DNA from: VRUE01 sp963707965
GTDB lineage: Bacteria; Actinomycetota; Thermoleophilia; Solirubrobacterales; 70-9
Reading direction: 5' to 3'
Length of the DNA stretch: 64,000 bases
Assembly: GCA_963707965.1 (NCBI GenBank)
Contig: CAVPRR010000007.1
Coordinates: forward strand, 558,001 to 622,000
The notes below the pieces were generated by a model that did no database searches, had not been told where the DNA came from, and saw nothing but the letters and a program-made list of their open reading frames with translations. Every line of letters begins with the position of its first letter. The stretch's first letter is position 1. A program made the position numbers and the translations under genes. Shown piece after piece: positions 36,501 to 45,283 of the stretch.

Positions 36501-37978
36501 AGGCGGTTTCGCCGAGGCTGACGGAGACCGGGTCGGCTTCTTGGATGCTGTCCTTGCCGTCATAGAGCTGCGGGGCGTAGCCGGATTCGTAGGGCGGGTT
36601 GAACTGGACCTCGTATTCGCCCGCCGGCAGGCCGGTGATCGCGTAGTGGCCGTCTTCGCCGGTCCAGGCGCAGCCGTAGCTGCCGCCTTCCTTGTGGGCG
36701 CAGGCGTAGACCCCTTGCACCGGTTCTTCGCTTGCGGCGCCGGTGACGGTGCCGGCGATGTTGCCGTGGGTCGAGTCGACGAAGGTCGCGGTGACTTCCC
36801 TGTCCGCGCCCATCGTCACTTCGCATTCGTTTTCGGCGATGACTTCGTTGCAGCCGGTCCAATTGACGCCGACGTCGCCGCTCCAGAACGGCGCTCAGGG
36901 TGACGACGGTGCCGGTGGCGTAGCCGGCTTCGCATTCTTCGTAGGAGCTGTATTCGCCGGTGCCGCAGGCGATTCCGCTCAGTGCTGCTGTAGACGTATC
37001 CGGAGCCATGTCCGCGGCTGTGACGTTGAGCAGGTGGCGCCGAAGGTCGCGGTGACTTCCCGGGCTTCTTCCATCGTCACCAGGCAGTCGGTTGGTTCGG
37101 TGACTTTGTCGCAGCCGCTCCAGTCGACGCCGGCGCTGCCGCTCCAGTACGCGCTCAGTTGGACGAGCGTGCCGGTGGCGTAGCCGGCTTCGCATTCTTC
37201 GTAGGAGCTGTATTCGCCGGTGCCGCAGTGGATCCGGCCCACGTTGCTGCCGTAGGCGTATCCGGACTCGTGCCCGTCGGTGTTGACCGTCAGCAGGTTG
37301 GCGCCGAAGGTCGCGGTGACTTCCCTGTCTGCTTCCATCGTGACCAGGCAGCGGTTGGCTTCGGTGACTTCGTCGCAGCCGCTCCAGTCGACGCCGACGC
37401 TGCCGGTCCAGACGCGGCCAGATCGACGAGGCGCCGGTGGCGTAGGCCGCTTCGCATTCTTCGTAGCCGCTGTATTCGCTGCCGTGCCGCAGAGGATCCG
37501 GCCCAGGTTGTGCCGTAGGCGTATCCCTGGCCGTGCCCGTCGGCGCTGACGGTCAGCAGGTTGGCGCCGAAGGTCGCGGTGACTTCCCGGTCTGCTTCCA
37601 TGGTCACCAGGCAGCGTTGGCTTCGGTGACTTCGTCGCAGCCGCTCCAGTCGACGCTGACGCTGCCGCTCCAGACGCGGCCAGATGGACCGAGCGCGCCG
37701 GTGGCGTAGGCCGGCTTCGCATTCTTCGTAGCCGCTGTATTCGCTGCGGTGGCCGCAGAGGATCGGGCCCAGGTTGTGCCGTAGGCGTATCCCTGGCCGT
37801 GGCCGTCGGCGCTGACCTTGAGCGTCTCAAAGGGCGCAGCGGAGGCAAGGGCAGGCGTAAGCATCGTCGCGATGACAGCGAGTGCCACCACGAGGCCGAT
37901 CAGATTCCGGCCACGGAAACAGCTACCCGCGTCCGATCGTTCCGAGGGTTCTCGCCCATTATCGACTTGCCGCCGCAT
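30528..37978 (-). CDS. giant multidomain surface protein gene with many frame breaks
   Basis: ATG 37978 has GGGGAGG upstream and opens a signal peptide (VVALAVIATMLTPALASA). Reading across frames gives one protein of about 2480 residues. It has about four InlB-like repeats (TGEYSSYEECEAGYATGT, then WSGCDKVTE), seven or more carboxypeptidase-regulatory-like units including three 648-bp tandem copies, and Ig-like units (GSWENEPESYEYQWLRCD). Next come a PKD domain (GYKWSFGDGEEAEG), a large CARDB/FN3-like region, and InlB-like repeats to the TAA at 30528. Frame breaks are clear at about 31252, 31614, 31805, 33125 and 34070, with several more between 36880 and 37850. Each can be repaired by one base, so sequencing indels are as likely as decay. 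Confidence 0.75.
34787..36766 (-). repeat. three near-identical 648-bp tandem repeats
   Basis: Blocks starting at 34787, 35435 and 36083 are visibly the same sequence at an exact 648-bp period, followed by about 36 bp of a fourth. Each encodes 216 residues: two regulatory-like domains, the second with a Tyr-rich loop (RFYYDYYYYGYYYGYYNH). The period is a multiple of three, so copy-number change keeps the frame. Confidence 0.9.
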
Positions 37979-38202
37979 CCTGCCTCCCCGACATCATCCG
38001 ATGATCTCGCACATTGAGGCGAGATCCAACAACGGGGAGGCAACGTACCAGCACGGACCGGGCTTGCAAGATGTCGCAGGAAGTTAGGTGTGTGGCTCTT
38101 GGAGTGACTCATACCAAAAGACACTTGACGTTGTTTAGATGAACTGAAGTCCAGCCGATATCCGACACGCCTCCCGCACATCGGCAACTGCACGCACACG
38201 AG
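37979..38202. other. intergenic region upstream of the giant gene
   Basis: The region is less GC-rich than its flanks. It holds the ribosome site of the giant gene at its left edge (GGGGAGG) and the 3' side of the TetR gene at its right edge. No ORF, hairpin terminator or convincing promoter was found. Confidence 0.3.
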
Positions 38203-39339
38203 TCAGACGCGGTGATCTGGGCGGTTTGCTGACCCGCTTGCTCTGCGGCGGTGGAGCACTTCTGCCACTTCGGCGCCGCATGGCGAGAGGCGCCAGGCAT
38301 TGGGGCGCCCCGCCCCACCGCACTCCTTGACGAGCAGACCGGCGTCGTGCAACCGGGCGAGAAGTATCGAGACCTGTCCGGAGTGCGAAATCCCGATGCC
38401 CGCCGCGACAGCCTGGTTGGATGCTTCGGGGTTCTCGGCCAGATAGCACACGCACTCGCGCATCCTGTGCGCACTCGCGTGGCGGAGCATGCTCGGCACC
38501 TCGACGTCTACGGGCACCGGCCTGGCTAAACGCTCCTCCAAGAGCGCCTGGGCGCGATCCTGGCCTCTGCTTGCAACCTGCCAAGCTGCGCTGGGGTCAA
38601 GATAGGGGGCAACAACGACCTCGGTGAGTTGTCCGAGCAAGCCAACGAAAGGCGGCGCCTCACCGCTGAGCAGCCTCCTGCGGAGTATGCCCAACACTGA
38701 TGCGACCATCGCCTCCGGCATCGTTGCGAGCGGCTGGCGCTCCGGAGCCAGTTGCTGGCGAGCAGCCGCATCGACGAGCCGGCCCAACCGCCCGAGCACT
38801 TGGGCACGCGACTGAAACCCCGACGGGAATCCCGTCATGCTCTCGAGGAGGCCAGCGCGTGCGCAGACCGGCTCGGTGTCGAGGAAGACCAGCAGCGCCT
38901 CAAGGCCGGCGAGCGCGCCGGCCTCCCAGGATGGCTCTCGATCGAACGCCTCGGCCGCCAAGGCGGTGGCCCGCCCCAGCATCCAATCGAGCATGGCGAG
39001 GAAGCAGTCGTCGAGAGTGCCGAACTGCTGAGCGAACGTCGCACGCGAGACACCGGCGCGTTTGGCGACCTGGGCTGCGCTGGCGCCACGCAGACCCCGC
39101 TCTGCCACGACCTGCCCCATCGCCCCTAGCAGGCGAGCGCGCTGGCTTTCGAGAACGTGCTGCTGCTGCTGGCGTCCGTGGCCCTCAAGCGTACCTGCCT
39201 CGCTGGCGCTCTCGCGACCGAGCGGCTGCGCTTCTCCCGATTCGATGACGGCCACCCCTGGGTCGAGCTGGACTTCCCCCGGCTCGGGCGACACGTCGTT
39301 CGAACCGGGGGGCAGATCAGACAGCCTCTTGAGCCTCAC
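38203..39339 (-). CDS. TetR-type regulator with an extra C-terminal winged helix
   Basis: A 378-residue protein. GTG 39339 is chosen because it overlaps the stop of the preceding beta-propeller gene (GTGA), giving translational coupling. A disordered Glu/Pro-rich start is followed by a TetR DNA-binding domain (LLGAMGQVVAERGLRGASA, VAKRAGVSRATFAQQFG). A long helical ligand domain follows, then a second DNA-binding-like domain, ECVCYLAENPEASNQAVAA with GIGISHSGQVSILLARLHDA, resembling ArsR/MarR winged helices. Two DNA-binding modules in one chain are unusual for TetR proteins. It probably regulates the surface protein it is coupled to, or adjacent surface genes. Confidence 0.82.
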   Translation of the reverse strand: MRLKRLSDLPPGSNDVSPEPGEVQLDPGVAVIESGEAQPLGRESASEAGTLEGHGRQQQQHVLESQRARLLGAMGQVVAERGLRGASAAQVAKRAGVSRATFAQQFGTLDDCFLAMLDWMLGRATALAAEAFDREPSWEAGALAGLEALLVFLDTEPVCARAGLLESMTGFPSGFQSRAQVLGRLGRLVDAAARQQLAPERQPLATMPEAMVASVLGILRRRLLSGEAPPFVGLLGQLTEVVVAPYLDPSAAWQVASRGQDRAQALLEERLARPVPVDVEVPSMLRHASAHRMRECVCYLAENPEASNQAVAAGIGISHSGQVSILLARLHDAGLLVKECGGAGRPNAWRLSPCGAEVAEVLHRRRASGSANRPDHRV

Positions 39340-40925
39340 TTTGGACTTCGGTGTCTTGCCTTGACGCACTTTGCCTTGCCTTTGACAGCCCGCCTCTTCT
39401 GGCCCTTCTTGCACTTCCGCTTCTTGGACCTAACGCACTTGACCTTGCCTTTGACCCGCTTTCTGCGAAAGCCCTTCTTGCACTTCCGCGGCTTTTTCTT
39501 CTGAGTTGCCATTCCCTTGAAGGTCGCCGTGAGGACCGTGTCGGCATCCATCGTCACCGTGCAGGTTGCGCTTCCACCGCACCCGCCACCCGACCAGCCG
39601 GCGAAGCTGCCCTTGGTCGCGGACGCGGTCACCGTCGCCCGCCCGCCCGGCAGGAAGCCGTAGTCGCAGGCGCTGGGACAGAAAACGCCCCCTGGGTTGG
39701 GCGACCAAAATCCCGCCGAGCGCTCACCGGTGATCCGCACGAACCCGGCCGAGGCATCGCCTGCGATGCGAACGCTCAGCATCCGCGAGGGCTTCGCGAA
39801 GAGCACCTTGCCGCCCATGTCCCCGGCCACGCATAGCGAGGCTGAAGGGCAGGAGACGAAGAGGACGTCGGTGGTGGGAACCTCGCAGGACGAGGCCGAA
39901 GGGGGGCAGGAGAGAGAGGAGAAGCCGGCATCGGGAATTGTTTGTCGAGGCCAGGCGCCGCCGCCGCCGAGTGGGTCGGTCGAAGCGTAGTAGCGCCCCC
40001 ATCCCCCCACGACGCACAACGAGGGGGACGGGCAGGAAACGCTGAAGATCGGGGAACCTTCGTCGCCAATGTCGGCGAGGTGCCAGGCGCCGGCGCCCCC
40101 GGTTGGGTTGGAGGATGTGAGGACGCTGCTGCCGTGGGAGTCAAGCGCGACGCAGAGGCTGGCGGACTGACAGGAGACCGTCAGCAGCGCCGATTCTGTG
40201 GCGGGGTCGTGGCTGCCGGAGTTGACGCTGGCCACGCTCCACGCAGGGGCGCCTCCCGTTGGGTTGGTGGAGGTCAGCACCCTTCCCGACCAATCGGTTG
40301 CAACGCAGAGCGATGCCGACGGGCAGGAGATCCCAGTGATGATGGAGGGTTCGCCTGGGACTTCTGGATCGACTTTCGACAGCGTCCAACTGCCAGGGCC
40401 CCCGGTCGGGTTGGTGGAGGTGAGGATGTCCCCTTCGCCATCACCGGCGACACACAGCGAGGCCGATGGGCACGAGATTGCCCCAACGCTCGGGTGCACC
40501 GGATCCTCGAGTTCGGCTACGGCGTCGGAGTAGGCCCAGGCGCCGGCCCCGCCGATCGGGTTCGTCGAGGTGAGAACCTCGCCCTGATCGAGAACCGCGC
40601 ACAGCGACGCCGAGGGACAGGACACCCCAAGCAGAGGCAGGTTTCCCGCATCCACCCTGGCGGCGCTCCACGCCCCGGACCCGCCTGTGGGGTTCGTTGA
40701 GGTAAGGACCTGGCCGGCGCTGTCGGCTGCGGCGCAAAACGATTCAGACGGGCAAGAGACCCCAACGATCGCGCTGTTGTCGACGAGCACCGGTTCTGAC
40801 CAGGCCAACGTTTGGTTTGGAATGCCGTCCTCCCCCAAGAGGACCCCACCGGAGGCTGCGCTCGCGAAAATCATGCCGACGACGACCGCTAGGGCTCCCG
40901 CTGGGATCAGACAACACCTGCTCAT
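39336..40925 (-). CDS. secreted beta-propeller-like repeat protein with Lys/Cys tail
   Basis: A 529-residue protein. ATG 40925 has GGGGAGGG 10 nt upstream and begins a signal peptide (GALAVVVGMIFASAASGG). Seven or eight repeats share SCPSASLCVAGD followed by VLTSTNPTGGxxAW, spaced about 45-55 residues apart, as in single-blade repeats of a propeller. An InlB-like segment follows (SFAGWSGGGCGGSATC), then a basic tail with two KCKKG...KVKCV units, predicted to bind the cell wall. It is expected to be exported and surface-bound. The stop overlaps the TetR start by 4 bp. Confidence 0.82.
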   Translation of the reverse strand: MSRCCLIPAGALAVVVGMIFASAASGGVLLGEDGIPNQTLAWSEPVLVDNSAIVGVSCPSESFCAAADSAGQVLTSTNPTGGSGAWSAARVDAGNLPLLGVSCPSASLCAVLDQGEVLTSTNPIGGAGAWAYSDAVAELEDPVHPSVGAISCPSASLCVAGDGEGDILTSTNPTGGPGSWTLSKVDPEVPGEPSIITGISCPSASLCVATDWSGRVLTSTNPTGGAPAWSVASVNSGSHDPATESALLTVSCQSASLCVALDSHGSSVLTSSNPTGGAGAWHLADIGDEGSPIFSVSCPSPSLCVVGGWGRYYASTDPLGGGGAWPRQTIPDAGFSSLSCPPSASSCEVPTTDVLFVSCPSASLCVAGDMGGKVLFAKPSRMLSVRIAGDASAGFVRITGERSAGFWSPNPGGVFCPSACDYGFLPGGRATVTASATKGSFAGWSGGGCGGSATCTVTMDADTVLTATFKGMATQKKKPRKCKKGFRRKRVKGKVKCVRSKKRKCKKGQKRRAVKGKAKCVKARHRSPK

Positions 40926-41064
40926 CACTAAATGACCCTCCCCTGCTGAGATTTTGGCCAGTTCCCCCAAGCGGCCTCGTTGCTCGCACTGGGGAAGGCA
41001 CCCCAGAGTTTCGCTGACGGTACCCTATATCAGTACCTCAGTGGTGAAAACTAGCAGTGTGCTC

Positions 41065-41218
41065 CGTTAGGCCGCTCCAGGCGGCCGCAGGGAGGGAGTT
41101 TCGGGCGGCAGCCGGTGCCTGCAGGTGGCTGACGAACTGCTGCAGGCACTGCTCGTCGCTGTCGGACAGGCGGGCCGCCATCGGCTCGATCGACTTGTGG
41201 CGGGCGTCCAGCATCAGG
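41065..41218 (-). mobile_element. IS701-type transposase fragment
   Basis: The minus frame encodes VLMLDARHKSIEPMAARL, then SDSDEQCLQQFVSHLQ. RKSIEPMAARL and the LQQFV helix are the N-terminal hallmark of IS701-like DDE transposases. The catalytic domain and both ends are missing. It adjoins, and slightly overlaps, a P450 remnant on the plus strand. Confidence 0.7.
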
Positions 41219-41340
41219 ACTTCCCCCGCTACGGCACGATGATCGCCGAGCGGCGGAAGAACCCAACCGACGACCTGACCAGCGTTCTCGTCCACGCCGA
41301 GGTCGAAGGCGACAGGCTCGAGGAGCTGGCAGGCCTTGGC
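41207..41340 (+). pseudogene. cytochrome P450 internal fragment
   Basis: The plus frame encodes GTMIAERRKNPTDDLTS, then VLVHAEVEGDRLEE. This is the G-helix to I-helix approach of bacterial P450s (ERRxNPxDDLxSxLV). The oxygen-binding AGxET helix, ExxR and the heme Cys motif are absent on both sides. It is a remnant joined to an IS701 fragment, so the original gene was broken by rearrangement. Confidence 0.65.
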
Positions 41341-41450
41341 CTTGTGCCCAAGGCTTCAACAGTGACTCTTCGAGCTGCCGGCGAGCCACTGTTGAGACAA
41401 TCCATCGTGAAGAGGGCGGTGAAAGAGAATGGAATCGGGGGTAGGTTGTC

Positions 41451-41903
41451 GTGTCGATGCCACCGCGTGAGCTGGGAGCGAGCGAGGGGACCAGTGAAGA
41501 GCTGGTCAAGGTTGCCTTCGCCCACGACTCGGTCGAGGCGGAGATGATCAAGGGGCTGCTCGAGAACGCCGGTATCCCCAGCCTGCTGCAGCCGGTCGGC
41601 CTGAACGTGGACGGTCCGCTGCTCGGCTTCGGGCTGCTGCCGCGCGGCTTCGGTGGCGGCCCGCAACGGGTGACGGTGCATGCCAAACGAGCCGAGGAAG
41701 CCCGCGGACTGCTGGCCGAAACGCTGGTCGAAGAGTCAGGAGAAGCGCGGCCGGAGATTGCCGACGCCGAGTACCGGGCAGGCGTCGGCGGCAGGAAACC
41801 CCGCGATTACGGGGTCGTTGGGGCCTACGCGCGAAGCCTCTTCTGGTCGCTGTGCGCCCTCGCAGTCGCCTTCGGCGTCTTCCTGCTTCTCCGGGCGGGC
41901 TGA
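41451..41903 (+). CDS. DUF2007-type protein with C-terminal membrane helix
   Basis: A 150-residue protein from GTG 41451 (ATG 41457 is equally possible). EELVKVAFAHDSVEAEMIKG, LLENAGIPSLL and RVTVHAKRAEEARGLL form the ACT-like DUF2007 fold (putative signal-transducing domain). The C-terminus has one hydrophobic helix (SLFWSLCALAVAFGVFLLL), so the domain should be cytosolic and tail-anchored. Its function is not established in any family member I know. Confidence 0.75.
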   Translation: MSMPPRELGASEGTSEELVKVAFAHDSVEAEMIKGLLENAGIPSLLQPVGLNVDGPLLGFGLLPRGFGGGPQRVTVHAKRAEEARGLLAETLVEESGEARPEIADAEYRAGVGGRKPRDYGVVGAYARSLFWSLCALAVAFGVFLLLRAG

Positions 41904-41979
41904 GGGGCGCCCAGCTGGCTGGCACCTCTCGAATGAGCAGTGCGGTGGCGCTCACCGGGGTCGCTGCACCAGCCCTCGC

Positions 41980-42603
41980 CTACGGACGCTTGCGGAACGA
42001 GATCGTCGGCGGAACCAGCTGACGGATCTCGGCCATCAGCCGCGCGGCGATCTCCCCCGGTTCCTCGTCGGGTCGCGCCTGACCGCCAGCGGGCTCGAAG
42101 AAACGAGTCCGCAGTCGCGGACGCCGGGGGAAACCGGTCATCTCCGATGTCCCGGCGATCGCGACGCAGACGAGCTTTGCCTCCGGGACCTCGAGTGCCA
42201 GGCGACCGACGCCGCTGCGCGGTCGCAACACCTCGCCGCGCGAGCGAGTGCCCTCCGGGAAGACACCGATGCAGGCGCCGCCGCGCAGCTCCTCGATCGC
42301 CCGCGAGAGCGCCCCGACATCCCCTGCCCCACGCTCGATCGGGATCTGGCCCATGCCGTTCAGCACCGGGCCCAACCCGCGAACGTCCCATAGCTGGGCT
42401 TTCGCCAGGGCCTTGATCTGACGGCGCCGGATCGCCGCGACGCCGACCATCACCGGGTCCCAGTGGCTGTCGTGGTTGCCGACCACCAAGAGCGGCCCGC
42501 TCTCGGGCAGTGCGTCGAGCCCCTCCACATCGAGACGGCCCCACGCGGCCACCGGCCGGTTGACGGCCATCGCGACCCTGTACATGCGACTCGGCTCCTT
42601 CAA
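41980..42603 (-). CDS. 1-acyl-sn-glycerol-3-phosphate acyltransferase (PlsC-like)
   Basis: A 207-residue acyltransferase. The catalytic NHDSHWDPVMVG fits N-H-x4-D, followed by KAQLWDVRGLGPVL, GMGQIPIERG and the substrate motif VFPEGTRSRG. These enzymes acylate lysophosphatidate at the membrane surface to make phosphatidate. The length is short but complete. It is convergent with the DUF2007 gene. Confidence 0.88.
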   Translation of the reverse strand: MKEPSRMYRVAMAVNRPVAAWGRLDVEGLDALPESGPLLVVGNHDSHWDPVMVGVAAIRRRQIKALAKAQLWDVRGLGPVLNGMGQIPIERGAGDVGALSRAIEELRGGACIGVFPEGTRSRGEVLRPRSGVGRLALEVPEAKLVCVAIAGTSEMTGFPRRPRLRTRFFEPAGGQARPDEEPGEIAARLMAEIRQLVPPTISFRKRP

Positions 42604-42722
42604 GGGAGGTGATTTGTACTCGTTCTCCCGATCGGGCGCGCGGAGGGAGGCCAGCGAGCGGACGGGGACGAATGCTGCGTGAGGTGGTCAAGCACGCAAA
42701 CGTTGCCTGATGCTCCACCGGC

Positions 42723-43904
42723 TCAGGTCGTAGCGCGGCGAAGCAGGAAGTCGCGGAACTTGGGTGCGGTGTACTCGTATTCGCCTTTACGGATCCGATA
42801 TAGAACGCCGGCCTCGACGAGCCTCCCCAGCAGGACGTTGACGTTGCCCGGCGTCTTCTCGGAAGCCTGACCGAGATCCGAAGCGCGAAGCGGCGGATAG
42901 GAGCAGGAGGCGGAGGAGATCAGAACCTCCTGCTCCGCTGGCGTGAGGACCGATATCCGCGGCTCGTAGAAGTCCTGGTCGAGCGGCTCGTAGATCAGAG
43001 GCACGACCTCCTTGAGCAGCCCGGGGGTGAAGCGGTCTACTTCAGCCAGGTCGGCGGCATCCCAGAGCTCGGATCCCCACAGCTGAATGAAGTAGGGATA
43101 GCCCTCAACCTCGTCCACGACCGCTTCGGCGACGGCGACATCGGCGGTACGGCTCGTCCGTTCAAGTGGCCGCGTGAAAGCGGCCAGCGCCTCGTCGCGC
43201 GGAAGGGAGTCGATTTTCTCGCCACGAAAGAGGCGCTCGCTGTAGGAGCGCGCTTGCTGGAGGTTCGCGCTCAGGGTGGGCAGCCCGCAGAGGACGACAG
43301 CGAGCGGAACTTCCTGTCGCTGCAGCGCTATCAGGGGGGCGATTAGAAGCGAAAGCGGGTGCTCGCCATGGCGGCCGCGCTCGTCGCGAATGAGCTGCGT
43401 CTCGTCGAGGAGTAAGACGAGACCGTCCCGTCCCTTGGTTACGGCCAGTTCGACCGTATCGAAGATTTCCTTGGTCAGATCCCGCTCGCGTTCTGAGCCA
43501 GGCTCGATAGAAAGCGAGATTTCCTCCCAGGTGATCGCAAGCTTGCCCGCCCGTAGGGCGCGCCCAGTCGCGACTCGAAGGCGCTCGAGCTGGGAGAGGC
43601 GGGCCCTACTCCTCCCGAGGAGCCCCGCCAGGGCGGCCTGAAGAGCCTCGTTCGTGTTGTGTGAAGGTTGAAGCTCGAACTCCGCCGCCTCCCAGTTGTC
43701 CCCACGGGCAAGCTCGGCGAACGCGCCGAGAAGCACGGTCTTTCCTACGCCCCGAAGGCCGGTCACGCGGGCACTCGCCTGAAGCTCTGGGGCGGCGCGC
43801 AGCATCGCGGAGAAACGACGGAGAGGCCGATCGCGGCCGGCGAGATAGAGCGGTTGCACACCGACGCCCGGGCGGTATGGGTTCTTGTCGGAAGTTTGGG
43901 CCAT
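42723..43904 (-). CDS. AAA/STAND-like ATPase with C-terminal winged helix
   Basis: A 393-residue ATPase. Walker A is GLRGVGKTVLLGA, Walker B GLVLLLDETQLIRD and the sensor AVVLCGLPTLSANLQ. The C-terminal 80 residues (LTPAEQEVLISSASCSYPP, VLLGRLVEAGVLYRI) form a winged helix. It resembles the archaeal-ATPase/AAA_16 group and may act as a nucleotide-dependent regulator. It is divergently arranged with a Fic gene, sharing a 153-bp control region that holds a perfect dyad and triple GGACAT repeats. Co-regulation or joint function with Fic is inference. Confidence 0.82.
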   Translation of the reverse strand: MAQTSDKNPYRPGVGVQPLYLAGRDRPLRRFSAMLRAAPELQASARVTGLRGVGKTVLLGAFAELARGDNWEAAEFELQPSHNTNEALQAALAGLLGRSRARLSQLERLRVATGRALRAGKLAITWEEISLSIEPGSERERDLTKEIFDTVELAVTKGRDGLVLLLDETQLIRDERGRHGEHPLSLLIAPLIALQRQEVPLAVVLCGLPTLSANLQQARSYSERLFRGEKIDSLPRDEALAAFTRPLERTSRTADVAVAEAVVDEVEGYPYFIQLWGSELWDAADLAEVDRFTPGLLKEVVPLIYEPLDQDFYEPRISVLTPAEQEVLISSASCSYPPLRASDLGQASEKTPGNVNVLLGRLVEAGVLYRIRKGEYEYTAPKFRDFLLRRATT

Positions 43905-43916
43905 TGCGGATCGGGT

Positions 43917-44050
43917 TTTAGAATGCAGGATTCTAAAGAAAATCTTGTAATAAGTGCCAAGCCGGGGAGCAGGGTGCTTTAGGAGCGGGTAGCGCAGGAT
44001 GTATGGACATTTTCAGGGACATGGATAGGGGACATTTCAGGGGTTATAAT
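43917..44050. promoter_or_regulatory. shared control region of divergent ATPase and Fic genes
   Basis: A perfect dyad TTTAGAAT-GCAGG-ATTCTAAA (43917-43937) lies upstream of the ATPase gene; its right arm supplies TAGAAT, with TTGGCA 19 bp further up. For the Fic gene, TATAAT (44045-44050) is 7 nt before the ATG. Three GGACAT hexamers (44005, 44017, 44030) are spaced 12-13 bp apart, two of them inside longer GGACATT(T)TCAGGG repeats. Confidence 0.6.
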
Positions 44051-44057
44051 CTTTCCC

Positions 44058-45254
44058 ATGGCAAGACGAGCATATGAGAAAAGCCACTCCTTCATCGATT
44101 TTCGCCTCGATTTACGAGAGACAACGGCCGGAACCTGGGCGCTGCTCGGCGAGGCGAAGTCAAAGTCCGAGCACATAGGACGCGCGCTCCTCTCTCCTCA
44201 GGCGAGCACGGAGCTGATGCAGGTGTACCTGGCAAAGGGCTTTCTCGCTACCACCGCAATCGAGGGGAACACGCTCTCCGAGGAGGAGGCCCGCGCCGTG
44301 CTCGAGGGAACGCTCTCCCTGCCGCCCTCGCGCGAGTACCTGGCACGCGAGATCGAGAATGTGATCGCCGCCTATAACGAGGCAAGGGACGAGCTCTCCG
44401 CTGACCCCGACGTCCCCTTCTCCACCGAACGGCTGATGCGATACAACCAGGCGATCCTCAGCGGCCTCAAGCTCGAGGAGGGCGTGGTCCCGGGTGAGCT
44501 TCGCCGGCATTCGGTGGTTGTCGGCCGGTACAGGGCCGTTCCCGCCGCCGATTGCGAGTACCTGGTCGACCGGCTCTGCGAGTGGCTGAACGGCGACGAC
44601 TTCGAGGCGCCGACCGAGGCGCCGGAGCTGGGTGCGCCGCTGGCGATCGTAAAGGCGGCAGCGGCTCACCTGTACCTGGCCTGGATCCATCCGTTCGGTG
44701 ACGGCAACGGGCGCACTGCACGTCTGCTGGAGCTCCAAATCCTGCTCGGCGCCGGCTTTCCGCTCGCCACCTGCCAGCTGCTCTCAAATCACTACAACCA
44801 GACCAGAACCGAGTACTACCGCCAGCTGGACGCGGCGGGTCGCCAGGGCAGCGAGGTCGGTTTCATCGCCTACGCGGTCGGCGGGTTCGTTGACCAGCTG
44901 CGAGACCAACTCGACGTGATCTGGCGCCAGCAGTTCGAGGATCGCTGGGAGCAGTACGTCTACCAGCGTTTTGGCGAGTTGCGCGCTCAGAGCGATCAGC
45001 GGAGACTGCGCTTGGTGCTTGCCGTCTCCAGAGAGGCTTGGCAGCGCGAGGCAGCAATACCGCGACGCGAATTGGCGACGCTTACCCCCCAGCTCGCTCA
45101 GGCTTACGCGACGAAGACTGACAAGACGCTAACTCGAGACCTCAACGCGATCAGCAAACTCGGCCTACTGCACCGCGAGAAGAGTGGCTGGATGCCCGCT
45201 GACCAGGCGATCCTGGGCCTGCGCCGGGGGATCCGCGGCGTCCTGTCCGACTGA
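44058..45254 (+). CDS. class II Fic protein with C-terminal winged helix
   Basis: A 398-residue Fic protein. An N-terminal inhibitory helix carries TTAIEGNTLSEEEA, matching (S/T)xxxE(G/N), whose Glu blocks ATP gamma-phosphate binding. The Fic loop is canonical: HPFGDGNGRTAR. VVPGELRRHSVVVG forms the flap. The C-terminal 100 residues look like a winged helix (TLTRDLNAISKLGLLHRE). Expected activity is AMP transfer to a target protein, kept off by the inhibitory helix until relieved. The start lies 7 nt after TATAAT, so the mRNA is probably leaderless. Confidence 0.92.
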   Translation: MARRAYEKSHSFIDFRLDLRETTAGTWALLGEAKSKSEHIGRALLSPQASTELMQVYLAKGFLATTAIEGNTLSEEEARAVLEGTLSLPPSREYLAREIENVIAAYNEARDELSADPDVPFSTERLMRYNQAILSGLKLEEGVVPGELRRHSVVVGRYRAVPAADCEYLVDRLCEWLNGDDFEAPTEAPELGAPLAIVKAAAAHLYLAWIHPFGDGNGRTARLLELQILLGAGFPLATCQLLSNHYNQTRTEYYRQLDAAGRQGSEVGFIAYAVGGFVDQLRDQLDVIWRQQFEDRWEQYVYQRFGELRAQSDQRRLRLVLAVSREAWQREAAIPRRELATLTPQLAQAYATKTDKTLTRDLNAISKLGLLHREKSGWMPADQAILGLRRGIRGVLSD

Positions 45255-45283
45255 GGAACGAACAGCGCGAGTGCGTCGAAATC

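Noticed and set aside
34696..36903. Plus-strand open frame of 735 codons through the tandem repeats
   Set aside because: It is the complement of the repeat-encoding minus-strand gene; the periodicity only mirrors the 648-bp repeats.
24122..37978. Regular repeats considered as a CRISPR array
   Set aside because: The repeats are 240-650 bp, coding and contiguous, with no short repeat-spacer pattern and no cas genes.
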